This document shows positions 44,955 to 55,500 of a stretch of 64,000 nt of DNA, one piece after another (the stretch's first letter is position 1; each line of letters begins with the position of its first letter). This stretch comes from Rhizopus arrhizus. Taxonomy: Eukaryota > Mucoromycota > Mucoromycetes > Mucorales > Rhizopodaceae. Location of the stretch: positions 1 to 64,000 of the forward strand of contig JAKZZE010000022.1 of NCBI GenBank assembly GCA_024220505.1, read 5' to 3'. The notes under the pieces were generated by a model. That model was given only the letters and a program-made list of their open reading frames with translations. It was not told where the DNA came from and did no database searches. A program made the position numbers and the translations under genes.

Positions 44955-47900
44955 TTAATTTCTTGCTCTTTTACGGCTTGAATTGTCGTGGTTTTTTCTT
45001 GGTCTTTTTTCACTTGAATTAGGTTCAACATTACGTTGTCCATTTCGACGATTCCAGTATTTTAGTATTGGTCTGTTGTCGTGAAAGTGTTTTTCAGGTT
45101 CCCAAGTATCATCTTTCGCATCATAGCCTTTCCAACGTACCAAGTATAACCAGTTACCGGGAGTGCCTTTGTGGTCAATTACGGCTTCGACATCATATAC
45201 CTCAGATTGTTCTTCTGATATTACTTTGATATGTGAAGGTGGAATATTTCGAGGTAAAAGTGCGCCAGTACCATCAACTAGGATGTAGCTTCCTCCTTGG
45301 TTCTTTCTGACAATTGTATAATTTCCAATGTAGAGTGGATCTGTTTTTGTAGTTCGGTTTATATTCTTGATCATGACTTGACTACCAGATGGTATTTCCT
45401 TGATAATTCGATGAGATTTGTTAAACTTGTTTTCGGCAGCAGATTGAGAAGTTTTGATTTTCTCGCGAATAGCTGGTAAAACAGTGTTATTAAATTTCGT
45501 AATGTGTCCATTAAACTGTTTTCTTGTTTCATTGTAGTTTGTAGGAATTGACACGTCACTATAGTCCTTGAATTGATTTGGACGTCTAGCAAACATCAGT
45601 GAAAATGGTCTTGTGTCGTGTAAGGCAGTTGGTGTGTTGTTTAGAGCTTCTTGGGTACTGTCAAGGTATAAGTCCCAGTCATCGTTCTTGCCTTGAAGTC
45701 TTTTATATATTATATTCTTTGTCTTTCCAACCCAACGTTCTGCAATACCATTGCTTCGAGGGTGATATGCTGTTATAAGGCGATGATCGATACCAGAAAC
45801 TTCAGTGAATTTACGGATGATTTCATTGACATATTCTGTTCCATTATCGCTTTGGATAATTTTTGGACGACCGAAGAGTGATAGTATGCTTCTTAATGCG
45901 AGTGCGATAGTATGTGAAGATTTATCAGGCATTGCTTTGAGTACGCAAAATCTTGTGAATACGTCTACTACAACTAGAATATAATTGTTTCCTTGAATTG
46001 ATGTAGTCATAGGTCCGGCAGTATCGATACAAATATGATCCCAGGGTGCATCAGCATAGATTGACGATAATGGATGATATCCATGTTTGGCAATATTAAA
46101 CTTTTGACAATCAGGGCAGCTGTTGACACAATCTAATGCATCTTGCTTCAAGTTCGTCCAATGGATTCCTTCACTATGTAGAGTGGTAACCATTGCTTGT
46201 GAACCTCTGTGCCCTTCAAGATGGGTCTTGAGTAGTAATTCTTGCCGTTCTTCTGGTGCTGGGGTTACAAGATCATCAGGCATCATCATACGAGTAGTCA
46301 TATTTGTGTTTTTTGAATTAACTATGTGAGGTGTGATCCAGGTTCTATGTTGGTTTTTATCCCCCACCAGCGTTCTTTCGGTTTCGAAAAGACGCGATAA
46401 CATGTCTGGTAGTACGTTTTGAATACCAGGTCTGTGAATTATTTTGAAGTCGTAATCCAATATTGTGTCTAACCATTGTATCATCATAGAATTGGCGACA
46501 GGTTGAGTGTGGATGTAAGTAAGGGCCTTGTGATCAGTGTAAAGAGTGAAAGGATTACCCCATAAAAATGGATGAAACTTCTTGAGAGCGAAAACAATAG
46601 CAAGTAGTTCTCGTTTAGTAGTTGAGTAGTTCTTTTCAGATGTAGACAAAGCACGAGCCATGAAACCAAGATGGCAGATTTGCTTATCAATGATCTGGTA
46701 GAGAACAGCACCGATGGAATAATTGCTGGCATCCGTTGCAACATAGAATGGTTCATTAAGATCAGGATGATATAAGACTGGAGCAGAAGCAAGTAGTTGT
46801 TTAATTTTTGTGAATGCGTCGTCTTGTTCTTGACCCCAAACCTTGCTGGTGAGTTTGCCTTCAAAACGCAATTTATCCAATGGAGCTGTAACTTCGGATA
46901 AGTTGGGCAAGTATTTCCTAAAGTAGTTTACCAACCCTAAGAAGCGTTGAATATCTTTCCCTGTGGATGGCTTTTCCCAAGAAAGTGCGTTTGTAACCTT
47001 GCGTGGATCGAGTCGAGATCCTTTGGCATCAACACAAAAACCAAGTAAGTAAACAGATGTTTGAGCAAAGTGACATTTGTCAACATTCAGGATTAAGTTA
47101 ACATTGGTGAGCTTCTTGATGACATTTTGTACATGAATAATATGTTCTTCATACGATTTAGAAAAAATGATAATATCATCCACAAATGCAAGAGCATAAG
47201 GAACATCAGCTAGGATAGAATTAATGACTCTTTGATAACGTGAAGCAATATGCTTGAGACCAAATGGGCAACCTTTGAACATATATTGTTGACCTTGAAA
47301 AGTGAAGGTTGTTTTGACACGATCAGGTTTGTAAATTTGGAATCGATGAAAAGCTTGTCGTAAGTCTAAAGTAGTGAAAATAGTTGAACCTTGAAGTTGA
47401 TCAAAAATTTCATCAATTTTAGGTATAGGTTGTTTATCATTAGATATCAAAATAGAATTCAACAAACGAGGATCTAGGCATGGTCTATAACCTGTGAGAT
47501 TCCCTTGTAAATCCTTTTTGGGTGCCAAAGTGAGAGGAGAATTCCATTCTGAACTCGGTGAAGCATGTTCAATCACTTCATCTTTTAACCATGTATCAAC
47601 ACATTCTCGCATTACTGGCATCAGTTTGAGTGGAATACGGTAAGGTGATCGATAGGCTGTTTTGTTCTTTTCTGTATCAAGATGAATAATTGATTCAGGT
47701 ACTGTGCAAAAACTATTCTTTGGTATCTGTGCATTTTGATCGAGATCAGATTTGACTGCGGCCATAAAATTAATTTGTTGATCATTAGTACCATAAGGGG
47801 CATTATTTGGTTCAGGAGTATCATCGATTTCTTCTTTCACAGCAGGTTTTTTGTTTGGATGTTTTACAGCTAAATTTGTTATTAAAATATTTAATTTAGG

Positions 47901-49730
47901 CATCAAATCTAAACCAATGACAGCATCTGTATCAAAGGAAAGTGGAAGAACTTCGAAAATATGTGATGTATGAATGAGAGTATCATCGTTATCACCATAA
48001 ATCAAGCTTAAAGCTTTAGAAGTTGTACCGAGACGTTTACTCTTATTATCGTTTGTAGCAAAAATAATAGAACCAGAAACGTTATTGTTTATATTAATGT
48101 TATTTTTATTAGCAAATGTAATATCTATCGAGCTAAAAGAAGCACCAGAGTCCACAAGGGCAAAGGTGTCGATGTTTTCTATAGTGATAGGTACATACAA
48201 AGAATGGTTAGTTTTCACTTCATTCTGTTTGCTAGTTTTTTTCTTACAGTCATAGTTTGTAGGCAGGCTACTAATATCTATGTCCATACTGCCGTGGCTG
48301 TGCTCTTGATCATTCAAGTTGACAGCGGCAGGTGAATGTTTACTTCTATTGTGATGACCAGAGAAACGAGCAGAACGGAAAGCTTTAGTAGGGCTGTTGA
48401 ACCTCTTGACTTTATCTCTGCTGCAGGTAGTGGCATGGTCAGGACTCCATGGTACATTGGCAGAACATTTGTAACAATTTTTCTTTGTAATTGTTGGTGG
48501 AGTGACCTTGATGGCAGTAGTGGCAGTAGTGGCAGTATTGGCAGTGGCGATCCTTTTGAGGACTTTACATTGTTCAGTGGTATGGTTGCCATTACCATGA
48601 ACAAGACATTTGGATCTAGGTTTGAATTGAGTTTGGCCTTGTTTGCTTGGACCACTAGCATTTTTTGGGTTGTGCATTGACTTTTCAGCACCACTCACAA
48701 ACGAAATTGGAGATGCGGACGATTGATTTATAATATTACGCTTTGTAATATTAGCAGCCATGGCTTCATCATTGCAAATATTTGAGGAGATGACTGTACG
48801 GGCCTTGGCAGACACCTTACAGACCGAGTCTTGCATGTTCAAAGGTAAGTTCAGCAAGGAGCGGGACACTTCCTTATACAAGGCGATAGGTAAAGCACGT
48901 TTGAACAAAGCTGCAGTTCTGATGTCATCTTGCCATTTTGCTGCACGTCTGATTCTTTGGAATCGGTCAGTAAAAGCCTCGATTGACTCGTCTTGTTGCA
49001 TCTTGATGGTCAGTAGTTGATCAATATTATTCAGCGTTTGAGCGACATCTTGGGTAGCATACGTGTTGATGATGATCGACCTTGCCTCATCCCAATTCAA
49101 GCTTCGACCTTTTAGGATTTCATTAAACCAGGATCTTTGGTCTCTATTCATTTTAATTGGAACCAAGCGCATCCAATGTTGATCAATTGCAAGTCCATTA
49201 GAACTTACAATCAGGGCGAATGTATCCAGAAGGTCTTCTACAGAGTCATGGACCTCTACGTCCGTTCTCCACACATTTCCAACCCATTGCCATGTAGGAA
49301 GGTCATTGGGGATGAAATGATCAAACCGACTTGACGATTGGTTAATATATTGCTGAGTTGCTTCAACCTTAGGAGGGTCGCAGTATGTTTGGACTTCCAA
49401 AAGATACTTGATACAGTTTGCAATATGTGATGCTTCATTGCGAAGGCTTTCTAGTTGATCCATGGGCAAGTGGTTCGATACACCTCTAGCAAACCTTTGA
49501 GATACTTCTTGCAATTGTTGACGAAGTATGGTCAAGGAATCAATGTTACTAGTAACCAGGGGATTTTCATCAGCTGTCTCCATCATGTCAGCATCGTTCT
49601 GGTAAGGCAAAACTGGTTCAGTTGCTTCTTGACTAGATGTAGAATGAGTATCAACGGGAACCATAGGGCTAATGTCTTGAGCATTGTTGATTGTGGTAAT
49701 TTCCATAGGTAAGTTGTTTTGAATGGCCAT
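44955..49730 (-). CDS. G Gag-Pol polyprotein with chromodomain
   Basis: 1591 residues, a single frame from ATG 46 nt after the LTR. Order: Gag capsid about 150-330, Cys/His-rich motifs CLVHGNGNHTTEQC (near 385) and CYKCSANVPW (near 430), protease ALVDSGASFS near 527, RT FVDDIIIFSKS near 848, RNase H YVATDASNYSIG near 998, integrase zinc region HLEGHRG...CPDCQKFN, integrase catalytic IDTAGPM near 1236, IQSDNGTEY near 1293 and NGIAERW near 1328 (35 apart), chromodomain VYDVEAVIDHKG...YLVRWKGYDAKDDTW near 1510-1550, basic tail. Gag and Pol are fused without frameshift or stop, so the Gag:Pol ratio must be set after translation, as in Tf1. Confidence 0.95.
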   Translation of the reverse strand: MAIQNNLPMEITTINNAQDISPMVPVDTHSTSSQEATEPVLPYQNDADMMETADENPLVTSNIDSLTILRQQLQEVSQRFARGVSNHLPMDQLESLRNEASHIANCIKYLLEVQTYCDPPKVEATQQYINQSSSRFDHFIPNDLPTWQWVGNVWRTDVEVHDSVEDLLDTFALIVSSNGLAIDQHWMRLVPIKMNRDQRSWFNEILKGRSLNWDEARSIIINTYATQDVAQTLNNIDQLLTIKMQQDESIEAFTDRFQRIRRAAKWQDDIRTAALFKRALPIALYKEVSRSLLNLPLNMQDSVCKVSAKARTVISSNICNDEAMAANITKRNIINQSSASPISFVSGAEKSMHNPKNASGPSKQGQTQFKPRSKCLVHGNGNHTTEQCKVLKRIATANTATTATTAIKVTPPTITKKNCYKCSANVPWSPDHATTCSRDKVKRFNSPTKAFRSARFSGHHNRSKHSPAAVNLNDQEHSHGSMDIDISSLPTNYDCKKKTSKQNEVKTNHSLYVPITIENIDTFALVDSGASFSSIDITFANKNNININNNVSGSIIFATNDNKSKRLGTTSKALSLIYGDNDDTLIHTSHIFEVLPLSFDTDAVIGLDLMPKLNILITNLAVKHPNKKPAVKEEIDDTPEPNNAPYGTNDQQINFMAAVKSDLDQNAQIPKNSFCTVPESIIHLDTEKNKTAYRSPYRIPLKLMPVMRECVDTWLKDEVIEHASPSSEWNSPLTLAPKKDLQGNLTGYRPCLDPRLLNSILISNDKQPIPKIDEIFDQLQGSTIFTTLDLRQAFHRFQIYKPDRVKTTFTFQGQQYMFKGCPFGLKHIASRYQRVINSILADVPYALAFVDDIIIFSKSYEEHIIHVQNVIKKLTNVNLILNVDKCHFAQTSVYLLGFCVDAKGSRLDPRKVTNALSWEKPSTGKDIQRFLGLVNYFRKYLPNLSEVTAPLDKLRFEGKLTSKVWGQEQDDAFTKIKQLLASAPVLYHPDLNEPFYVATDASNYSIGAVLYQIIDKQICHLGFMARALSTSEKNYSTTKRELLAIVFALKKFHPFLWGNPFTLYTDHKALTYIHTQPVANSMMIQWLDTILDYDFKIIHRPGIQNVLPDMLSRLFETERTLVGDKNQHRTWITPHIVNSKNTNMTTRMMMPDDLVTPAPEERQELLLKTHLEGHRGSQAMVTTLHSEGIHWTNLKQDALDCVNSCPDCQKFNIAKHGYHPLSSIYADAPWDHICIDTAGPMTTSIQGNNYILVVVDVFTRFCVLKAMPDKSSHTIALALRSILSLFGRPKIIQSDNGTEYVNEIIRKFTEVSGIDHRLITAYHPRSNGIAERWVGKTKNIIYKRLQGKNDDWDLYLDSTQEALNNTPTALHDTRPFSLMFARRPNQFKDYSDVSIPTNYNETRKQFNGHITKFNNTVLPAIREKIKTSQSAAENKFNKSHRIIKEIPSGSQVMIKNINRTTKTDPLYIGNYTIVRKNQGGSYILVDGTGALLPRNIPPSHIKVISEEQSEVYDVEAVIDHKGTPGNWLYLVRWKGYDAKDDTWEPEKHFHDNRPILKYWNRRNGQRNVEPNSSEKRPRKNHDNSSRKRARN

Positions 49731-49763
49731 TTTTGATAGGATAGAGCAAATAAAATTTAGAAT

Positions 49764-49819
49764 TCGTTGAAAAAAATGTGTTATCTCGTAAGAATAAAAA
49801 AGACTATAAAATTCAACGA
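49764..49819 (-). other. candidate self-primer and its binding site in G
   Basis: On the coding strand TCGTTGAA (49819 to 49812) lies near the 3' end of the 5' LTR, and TTCAACGA (49771 to 49764) follows the LTR and its T tract. Exact 8-nt complementarity; no tRNA-type TGG site is present in the 46-nt leader. A TATA-like GGATATAAATA lies about 50 nt upstream of the first motif, so the RNA could plausibly start there. Confidence 0.5.
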
Positions 49820-50197
49820 GACTTAAAAAAGTTATATTTTTATTTAATATTATTGTATCTGGTATTTATATCCTTTTCATGAAGATTCAATTAAATCCTT
49901 TTCAAGATACTTTAATTAATTATAGCTGTAGATCTAGCATGAATAAATTTTAGTATGAAGACCTGTTCCTGGTTATGCAAGTGGACTGTTTATAATTATT
50001 TAAGTAGATCTATTTTTCATTTATGTCTCATTGCATCAGGAGCTATATTAAAACAACTTGTATTGAGTTAAAGGAGTGGAATTAGTTATGACCGAATAAT
50101 AGAGAAAAGACTGTAATAAATCTTTGTAAAGCATTCACTACTCTGATTTCTTATAAATTGAATATGAATCATGTTTAAAGTATGTTGGGATACGACA
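49777..50197 (-). repeat. 5' LTR of element G
   Basis: 421 bp, apparently identical to the 3' LTR. It holds the TATA-like sequence mentioned above and is followed on the coding strand by TTTTTTTCAACGAATTC. Confidence 0.95.
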
Positions 50198-50841
50198 GTT
50201 TCCATGTATAAGCCTTTCCGTCGGATCCAAAACGATTTATTTTGGTCTCATCTGAGAATATGACACGTTTCCAGTCGTCCACAGTCCAATGTTGGTGCGA
50301 TTTAGCCCATTGAAGGCGTTTCATGATGTTTTGCGTTCGTAGCAATGGTTTTTGTGGCTTGACAAATGCTATAAAGCCAGCTTTTTTAAGGACGCGGCGT
50401 ACGGTACTGTCACTTACAGACATTCCAAATTCTTCTTTTAGAGCTTTTTGGATCTCTACAGCATTATTTTTTCTTCCCAAGGTGACTAATCTCCGGATGT
50501 AGCTTACCATGCGTTGACTAATTGGAGATGGACGACCACCTTCATCAACATTTCCACTCATCTTCAGAGATGAGCGGTACTTCTGAACAGTAGTACGACT
50601 AACACCAACTTGTTTTGCTATTTTGCTGTTTGACTTCTTGGATCTTAGCAATGAGGAAATGCTATTTACTTTGTCAGTTGAAATTGCGCGCATGTCGAAT
50701 CTGCAATGGTGCAATTTCTTAATGGGGTGTCGCAATGTAGCAAAAAAACACTTACATGTAAACAATATTATTATAATAGAAGAAAGAGAAGAAAAAAATA
50801 TAAAAATTTACAATTAAGTCACATTTTTGTGACTATATTAT

Positions 50842-51095
50842 TGTGACGTTCAGGCTTTAGACGTCACGGCTAATTACTATATTGGGAATCACTTCCATTC
50901 TGCTAAGCAACTGGAGCAAGAACTTATTATGGAAATTATATACTATCATACTCCTTCAATATATATATACCTTTTAGAGAATACTATCCGAATTATAATT
51001 AGTATAAATAAGAATAACTTTTATGAATAAAATAAACAATATCTCTTAGTCCTTAAAAAGTCTTCTTTATTATTATTATCCCCGCAAACGTCACA
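50842..51095 (+). repeat. Solo LTR, 254 bp (family K)
   Basis: Begins TGTGACGTT and ends AACGTCACA (9-bp perfect inverted ends), flanked by the duplication ATTAT (50837-50841 and 51096-51100). Copy IVa shows the empty site. No internal region of this family occurs in the window, so the superfamily is unknown; strand is arbitrary. Confidence 0.85.
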
Positions 51096-51542
51096 ATTAT
51101 GTCCCTTATAAACGCCGTCAAAACTGGTCGCATGTACCGTCGGACTTTGAGGGCCAGTTATTACCGATACACTGGCTCTACTGCAATACTTGTACTACCA
51201 CTGAGCTACCCAGAGTTTGCTCTTTCGAATGGTGTATACTACATTGCTATAAACTAAGAAATGAAGTAGACCGCGACGTGTATAGGCAAAATATGAAAAC
51301 ATGCGACCAGTTTTGACGGCAACTGTATGCCCGCAAAACCGTTCGAATGTACCTTTGAGTTTTGATTGTCCGTAGTACTGGGTAGGGTGCGTGTAGAGTG
51401 ACATATTATACGTCATCAGAAAGCCAAGAGTTTGTACTTTGAGGCAATATGTACTATAGGTAGCGCTTAGTAGAAGTAATATGTCGTAAAAGGTGTAGAA
51501 AGAAAAAAATACGTTTTGTGCGAACGGTTTTGCTGGCCACTG

Positions 51543-51941
51543 TAAATTTGATAATTTTTTTTTTGTTCAAGGTTGTTTCTTGATTTAATTTCTTGATTTG
51601 ATTTCTTGATTTGATGTTTTATTTCCCTCGTAGTGACCACCAAATGTTATTTTTATTGGTTGGCTTGTAGGTTTGTGTTTTAATAGAGTAAATTTTGTGA
51701 TTGATCCAAGAATAGAAAGGAACAAGAGAGGACGAGACTCGATAAAGAGTGTTTTGCCAAGTATTAAAATAAAAGACAAAAACTAAAAAGACAATAGTTG
51801 TGAAACTAAAGATTATATATTGCTTTATTAATAAAAACATTTGAGGCTATTTATACTTTTTGGATGTCTGGATCTTTACCGCTATTTCAATTGATCGGTT
51901 AAAAGAATAATGTGGGAAGGATGGGAAGATAAAGGAAAGAT
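51543..51941 (-). repeat. Leader, primer site and LTR 3' part of element C
   Basis: On the minus strand: LTR sequence ending ...AATAACA (51645), TT, then TGGTGGTCACTACGAGG as in C', then a leader resembling the one before the C' gag, including an A run and ATTATCAAA. Tc1-VII follows, and the C gag resumes on its other side at 38676. Element D is inserted at 51941/51942 in the LTR. Confidence 0.72.
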
Positions 51942-52401
51942 TGTTTTAATCGCAAGATTAAATAAAAAATTAAACAAAAAAACAATAGCAGCAATATAAA
52001 ATTAAAATCCTTCTTTATTGCAGATTTCTTTATATTGCGAAAGGCCTCGCTTTATGGATAAAAAGTTGGCATCTATTTATATTCTTTGTGAGCGTAGATA
52101 TAAAAGATATAGACTCGGTCACGATGTCGTGCTGAAGAACCAATGATTAAGCTAAAGCTTGTCGATGTTCTAATATATGCATCTGAAATTGAACAATAGA
52201 AATAATAACCAGTCAATTAACTTTGATCTAATTACTTTTGGGGTTGACAATTGATTAGACTCTCTAGGATGACAGATATTGATCTTATTGTTCTAAATTT
52301 GGAAAAGTGTGGAATTGTTCAATCATAGTTTAATCTTTTTGTGTATCGTTATTTATTTTAATACAACTGATATCATATAGAAAATAACTATGTTTACAAC
52401 A
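51942..52401 (-). repeat. 3' LTR of element D
   Basis: 460 bp; coding-strand start TGTTGTAAACATAG, end GCGATTAAAACA. Preceded on the coding strand by the purine tract GGGGGAGGATAA at 52402-52415. Confidence 0.94.
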
Positions 52402-52415
52402 TTATCCTCCCCCAG
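52402..52415 (-). other. Polypurine tract of element D
   Basis: Coding-strand CTGGGGGAGGATAA ends at the first base of the 3' LTR; the A element has a similar tract. Confidence 0.8.
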
Positions 52416-52545
52416 ACTTGACAATAGTCAGGTCGGCATTCATGCAGATACTAAATGTTATTTTCTTATTGGTTAATTTATGTATCTTGATGCTCAGCAA
52501 GTTTATGAAGTCAGCGGCCGCTCTGCTACATGAACTTTTTTTTTT

Positions 52546-55500
52546 TTAGTTTCTATTGTTTCTTATTCTTTTACTTTTTCTAAGGACTGTGCTATCTTGT
52601 ACCATGTCCTTTCTTTTATAATTCTTGTTTTCTTCAGTCACATTAGGTCTAGCAGAAGTCTTTTTAGTGTAGTCTATTTCGTTAGCTATCATCTTTTGCT
52701 TTCTTGCTTGCTCTAATTCCTTCAACCTTTTTCTCTTAAGCCAATATTTATCAATGGGTACTGTGCTGGAGAAGGATGATGCTTTTTCCCACGTATTCTC
52801 TCTTTCACCATAACCAGCCCATTTTACAAGGTACTCTCTTTGTCCTGGACCGCCTCTGTGATCTCTAATATCCTCAACGTCATAGTATTCATCTTCTATA
52901 GCTGTTTCGTCAATAGAGACTATCTTAAGCTCTGATGGGACATATTCACGATGTAACAGTTCATTTTGCTCATCTTTTAAGACATAGGATCCACCTTGAG
53001 TTTTTCGAACGACAATGTAAGGCCCTTCATAAAGAGGTGATAGCTTACTAGTCCGTCCTGGTAATCTAACCATAACTGCAGTATCCTTCGGAAGATCTAT
53101 GATCATATTTTTGTCATTGAACCTCTTGTTTGCTTCCTCTATGATCTTCTGTGTTCTTTCACGAATGGCAGGAAACACTATCTGGTACATGCGATCAGTT
53201 CTCTCAATTAGCTCTTGTTCTGTAACAGGTCTATTAGGAATCTTATCAGCTATACTCTGATCACTGTAATCCTCAAAGCTATTAAGTCTTCGAGCAAACA
53301 TCAAGGAAAATGGAGCACTCTTTGAACGGTGTCTTATTTTATAATTCGACGCTAGTTGGACAATTGGCAATACATCGTCCCAATCATTGCTGTTAGAATT
53401 AACCATTTTTCTTATAGTGTTTAATGTCGTCTTTACAGCACTCTCGCTCACGCCATTACCTCGACTGTGAAAGGCTGTACTGTATCTGCGATCTATTCCT
53501 AGGTGCTTGGATAATGAGTGCATGAGGCTATTTTTAAACTCTCTGCCGTTATCACTTTGAATAATTTTAGGTATGCCATAGTCACCAAAGATTTTTATTA
53601 ATTCTTTTGCTACAGTGTCACTTTGTTTATGTTTTAATGGACGCAGTATGATGTACCTGGTACATACATCTATCATCACAAGGACATAGACATTTTCATT
53701 TGCCGTGACAGGTAAAGGTCCTAAAAGATCAATTCCAATATGGTCAAATGGTAGATATGCAAGGATGTTTTTTAAAGGATGATAACCTTTCTTGCTTACA
53801 TTGTGTCTCTGGCATTCAATACATGATTTGATTGTCTCAGTAGCATCTTTATAAATATTATTCCAATGAAGTCCTTGGGAATGTAACTGCTCCACAATGC
53901 TCGTACTACCGAAGTGTCCGAAGGTATGAGCATCTTCAAGTAGACGTGCTCTCTTCTCAGGTGGAGGAGTCATATAGTCAGTTGTGGGATTATTAGCAAA
54001 CTTTTTATTTTTTATTTTCACAGCTAGCACATTTAGTTTCTTGTCCTGACTATAGATCAAGTTGTGTCTCTTTGCTGCAGAGTTTGTCTGTCTTTTAACT
54101 TTTATTTTATTTTTGTTTTTATTTTTATTTTCCTTTTTTTCTTTTTTATTTTCTTTTTGCGCAGCATCACCCCCACCCAGCATGAACTCATTATTCAAGC
54201 ACGGTTCATAAAGTCTAGAAAGTAAATCTGGTAATTGATTGAGAATTCCTTGTATGTGAATCACATCAAAGTTGAAATCTAGTAAAGTTTCTAACCAGCC
54301 TATCATCATAGGGTTTGCTTGTTCTTGGGTATGTAAATACATTAAAGCCTTGTGGTCAGTACGTAATTCAAATTTATTTCCCCATAAAAACTCACGATAT
54401 TTTTCTAGTGCAAACACTACCGCGTACAGTTCACGTTTAGTTGTATTCCACTTACGTTGAGAGGGTGACAAAGATTTAGATGCAAATGCAATATGTAAAG
54501 TTCTATTCAGCTCATCTCTTTGGGTTAATACTGCACCAACACCATATTGTGAAGCATCAGTAGCCACATAGAATTTTTTGGATAAGTCTGGAGTGTGCAA
54601 CAGTGTCTTTGATTTTAGAATCTCTTTCAAAGCAATGAATGCATCAGTATGTTCTTGTGTCCAGTTGTTCTCTACATCAGGATCATTACGAAGTCTGTCG
54701 ATAGGTGCAGCTACACGAGAGATTAAAGGTATAAAGTCTCTCATATATGATACAATGCCCATTAATCGCATTACTTCTTTTTTATTGCGTGGTATAGGCC
54801 AACTATCGATGTTTGTTAAGCGGCGTGGATCTACTTTGATGATACCACCACTCTCAACTACAAATCCTAAAAGATAGATTGATCGTTGATACCAACTGCA
54901 TTTCTTTACATTGATTTTTAGGTTGACGGAAGTTAATCGTTCAATCACCTTTTTTACATTCGAAGCATGGTTTTCAGCTGTTCCTTTAATTACACAGTCA
55001 TCAACATAGGTCTCGATGAAATCCATATCTGCAAAGAGTATTTTCATCACTTTACAGAATATTGCAGTAACTGTTTTTAGACCGAAACAACATCCTTGGA
55101 AGGTATATGTTCGATTCTTAAATTGGAAGGAGAGTTTGTGTTGATCTTTAGGGGCTACAAGGAAACTATTGTATGCATTCTTCAAGTCAATCTTAGTGAA
55201 TACTTCACCACCAGCTAAGTTGTCAAATATGCTTCTTATTTTTGGAACAGGATATACGACATCAGGGATTAGTTTGTTGATACCACGAACATCCAAACAT
55301 ACTCTGTGGCTCGTTATCTCATTGTTCTCATCTTTCTTTGGTACCATTAATAAAGGACTATTAAATGATGTGTTAGCGCGGTTCTCTTTGATGATACCTG
55401 CTTTTAACCATTCATTTATTTGCTCTTCTAATTCAGGCATTTGTCGGTGAGCAATTGGGTATTGTCTCTTAAAGGACTTTGCTCCCTTTTCCATTGGTAA

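Larger units (their letters stand above)
44222..50197 (-). mobile_element. Ty3/gypsy chromovirus G, complete and young
   Basis: 5976 bp, 421-bp LTRs that look identical along their whole length, 5-bp target duplication GTTTC (44217-44221 and 50198-50202), polypurine tract, one uninterrupted gag-pol frame. It is inserted in a Tc1-IV transposase gene. Everything needed for autonomous retrotransposition is visible. Confidence 0.96.
43693..50693 (-). pseudogene. Tc1-IV transposase split by element G
   Basis: N-terminal half 50693 to 50198 (MRAISTDKVNSISSLL ... FGSDGKAYTWK) and C-terminal half 44221 to 43693 (LPHEELNSRHVQQTV ... KGRWTKY). Across the GTTTC target duplication the reading is continuous, with no other stop, so this gene was apparently intact when G inserted. 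Catalytic motifs FSDETKINRFGSDG, VYQQDNDPKHTSK, PDLNPIDHMW: note NPID, where copy IVa has NPIE, so the third catalytic residue is changed from Glu to Asp. Confidence 0.88.
43441..51325 (-). mobile_element. Tc1/mariner family IV, copy IVb, split by G
   Basis: Ends CAGTTGCCGTCAAAACTGGT, TA at 43439-43440 and 51326-51327. The Ty3 element G (44222-50197) sits in the transposase gene and a 254-bp solo LTR (50842-51095) in the right end. Removing both gives about 1.65 kb, as copy IVa. Confidence 0.9.
38691..51542 (+). mobile_element. Tc1/mariner family VII with nested insertions
   Basis: The ends CAGTGGCCAGCAAAACCGTT and their reverse complement lie at 38691 and 51542, with TA at 38689-38690 and 51543-51544. 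End repeats are 214-215 bp (38691-38904 and 51328-51542) and nearly identical, each bounded on the inside by an inverted copy of the terminal motif. Nested inside: Tc1-VI (39059-40719), a Tc1-I copy (41639-43269) and Tc1-IVb (43441-51325). Without them the element is about 1.7 kb. It is itself inserted in the leader of element C. Confidence 0.88.
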
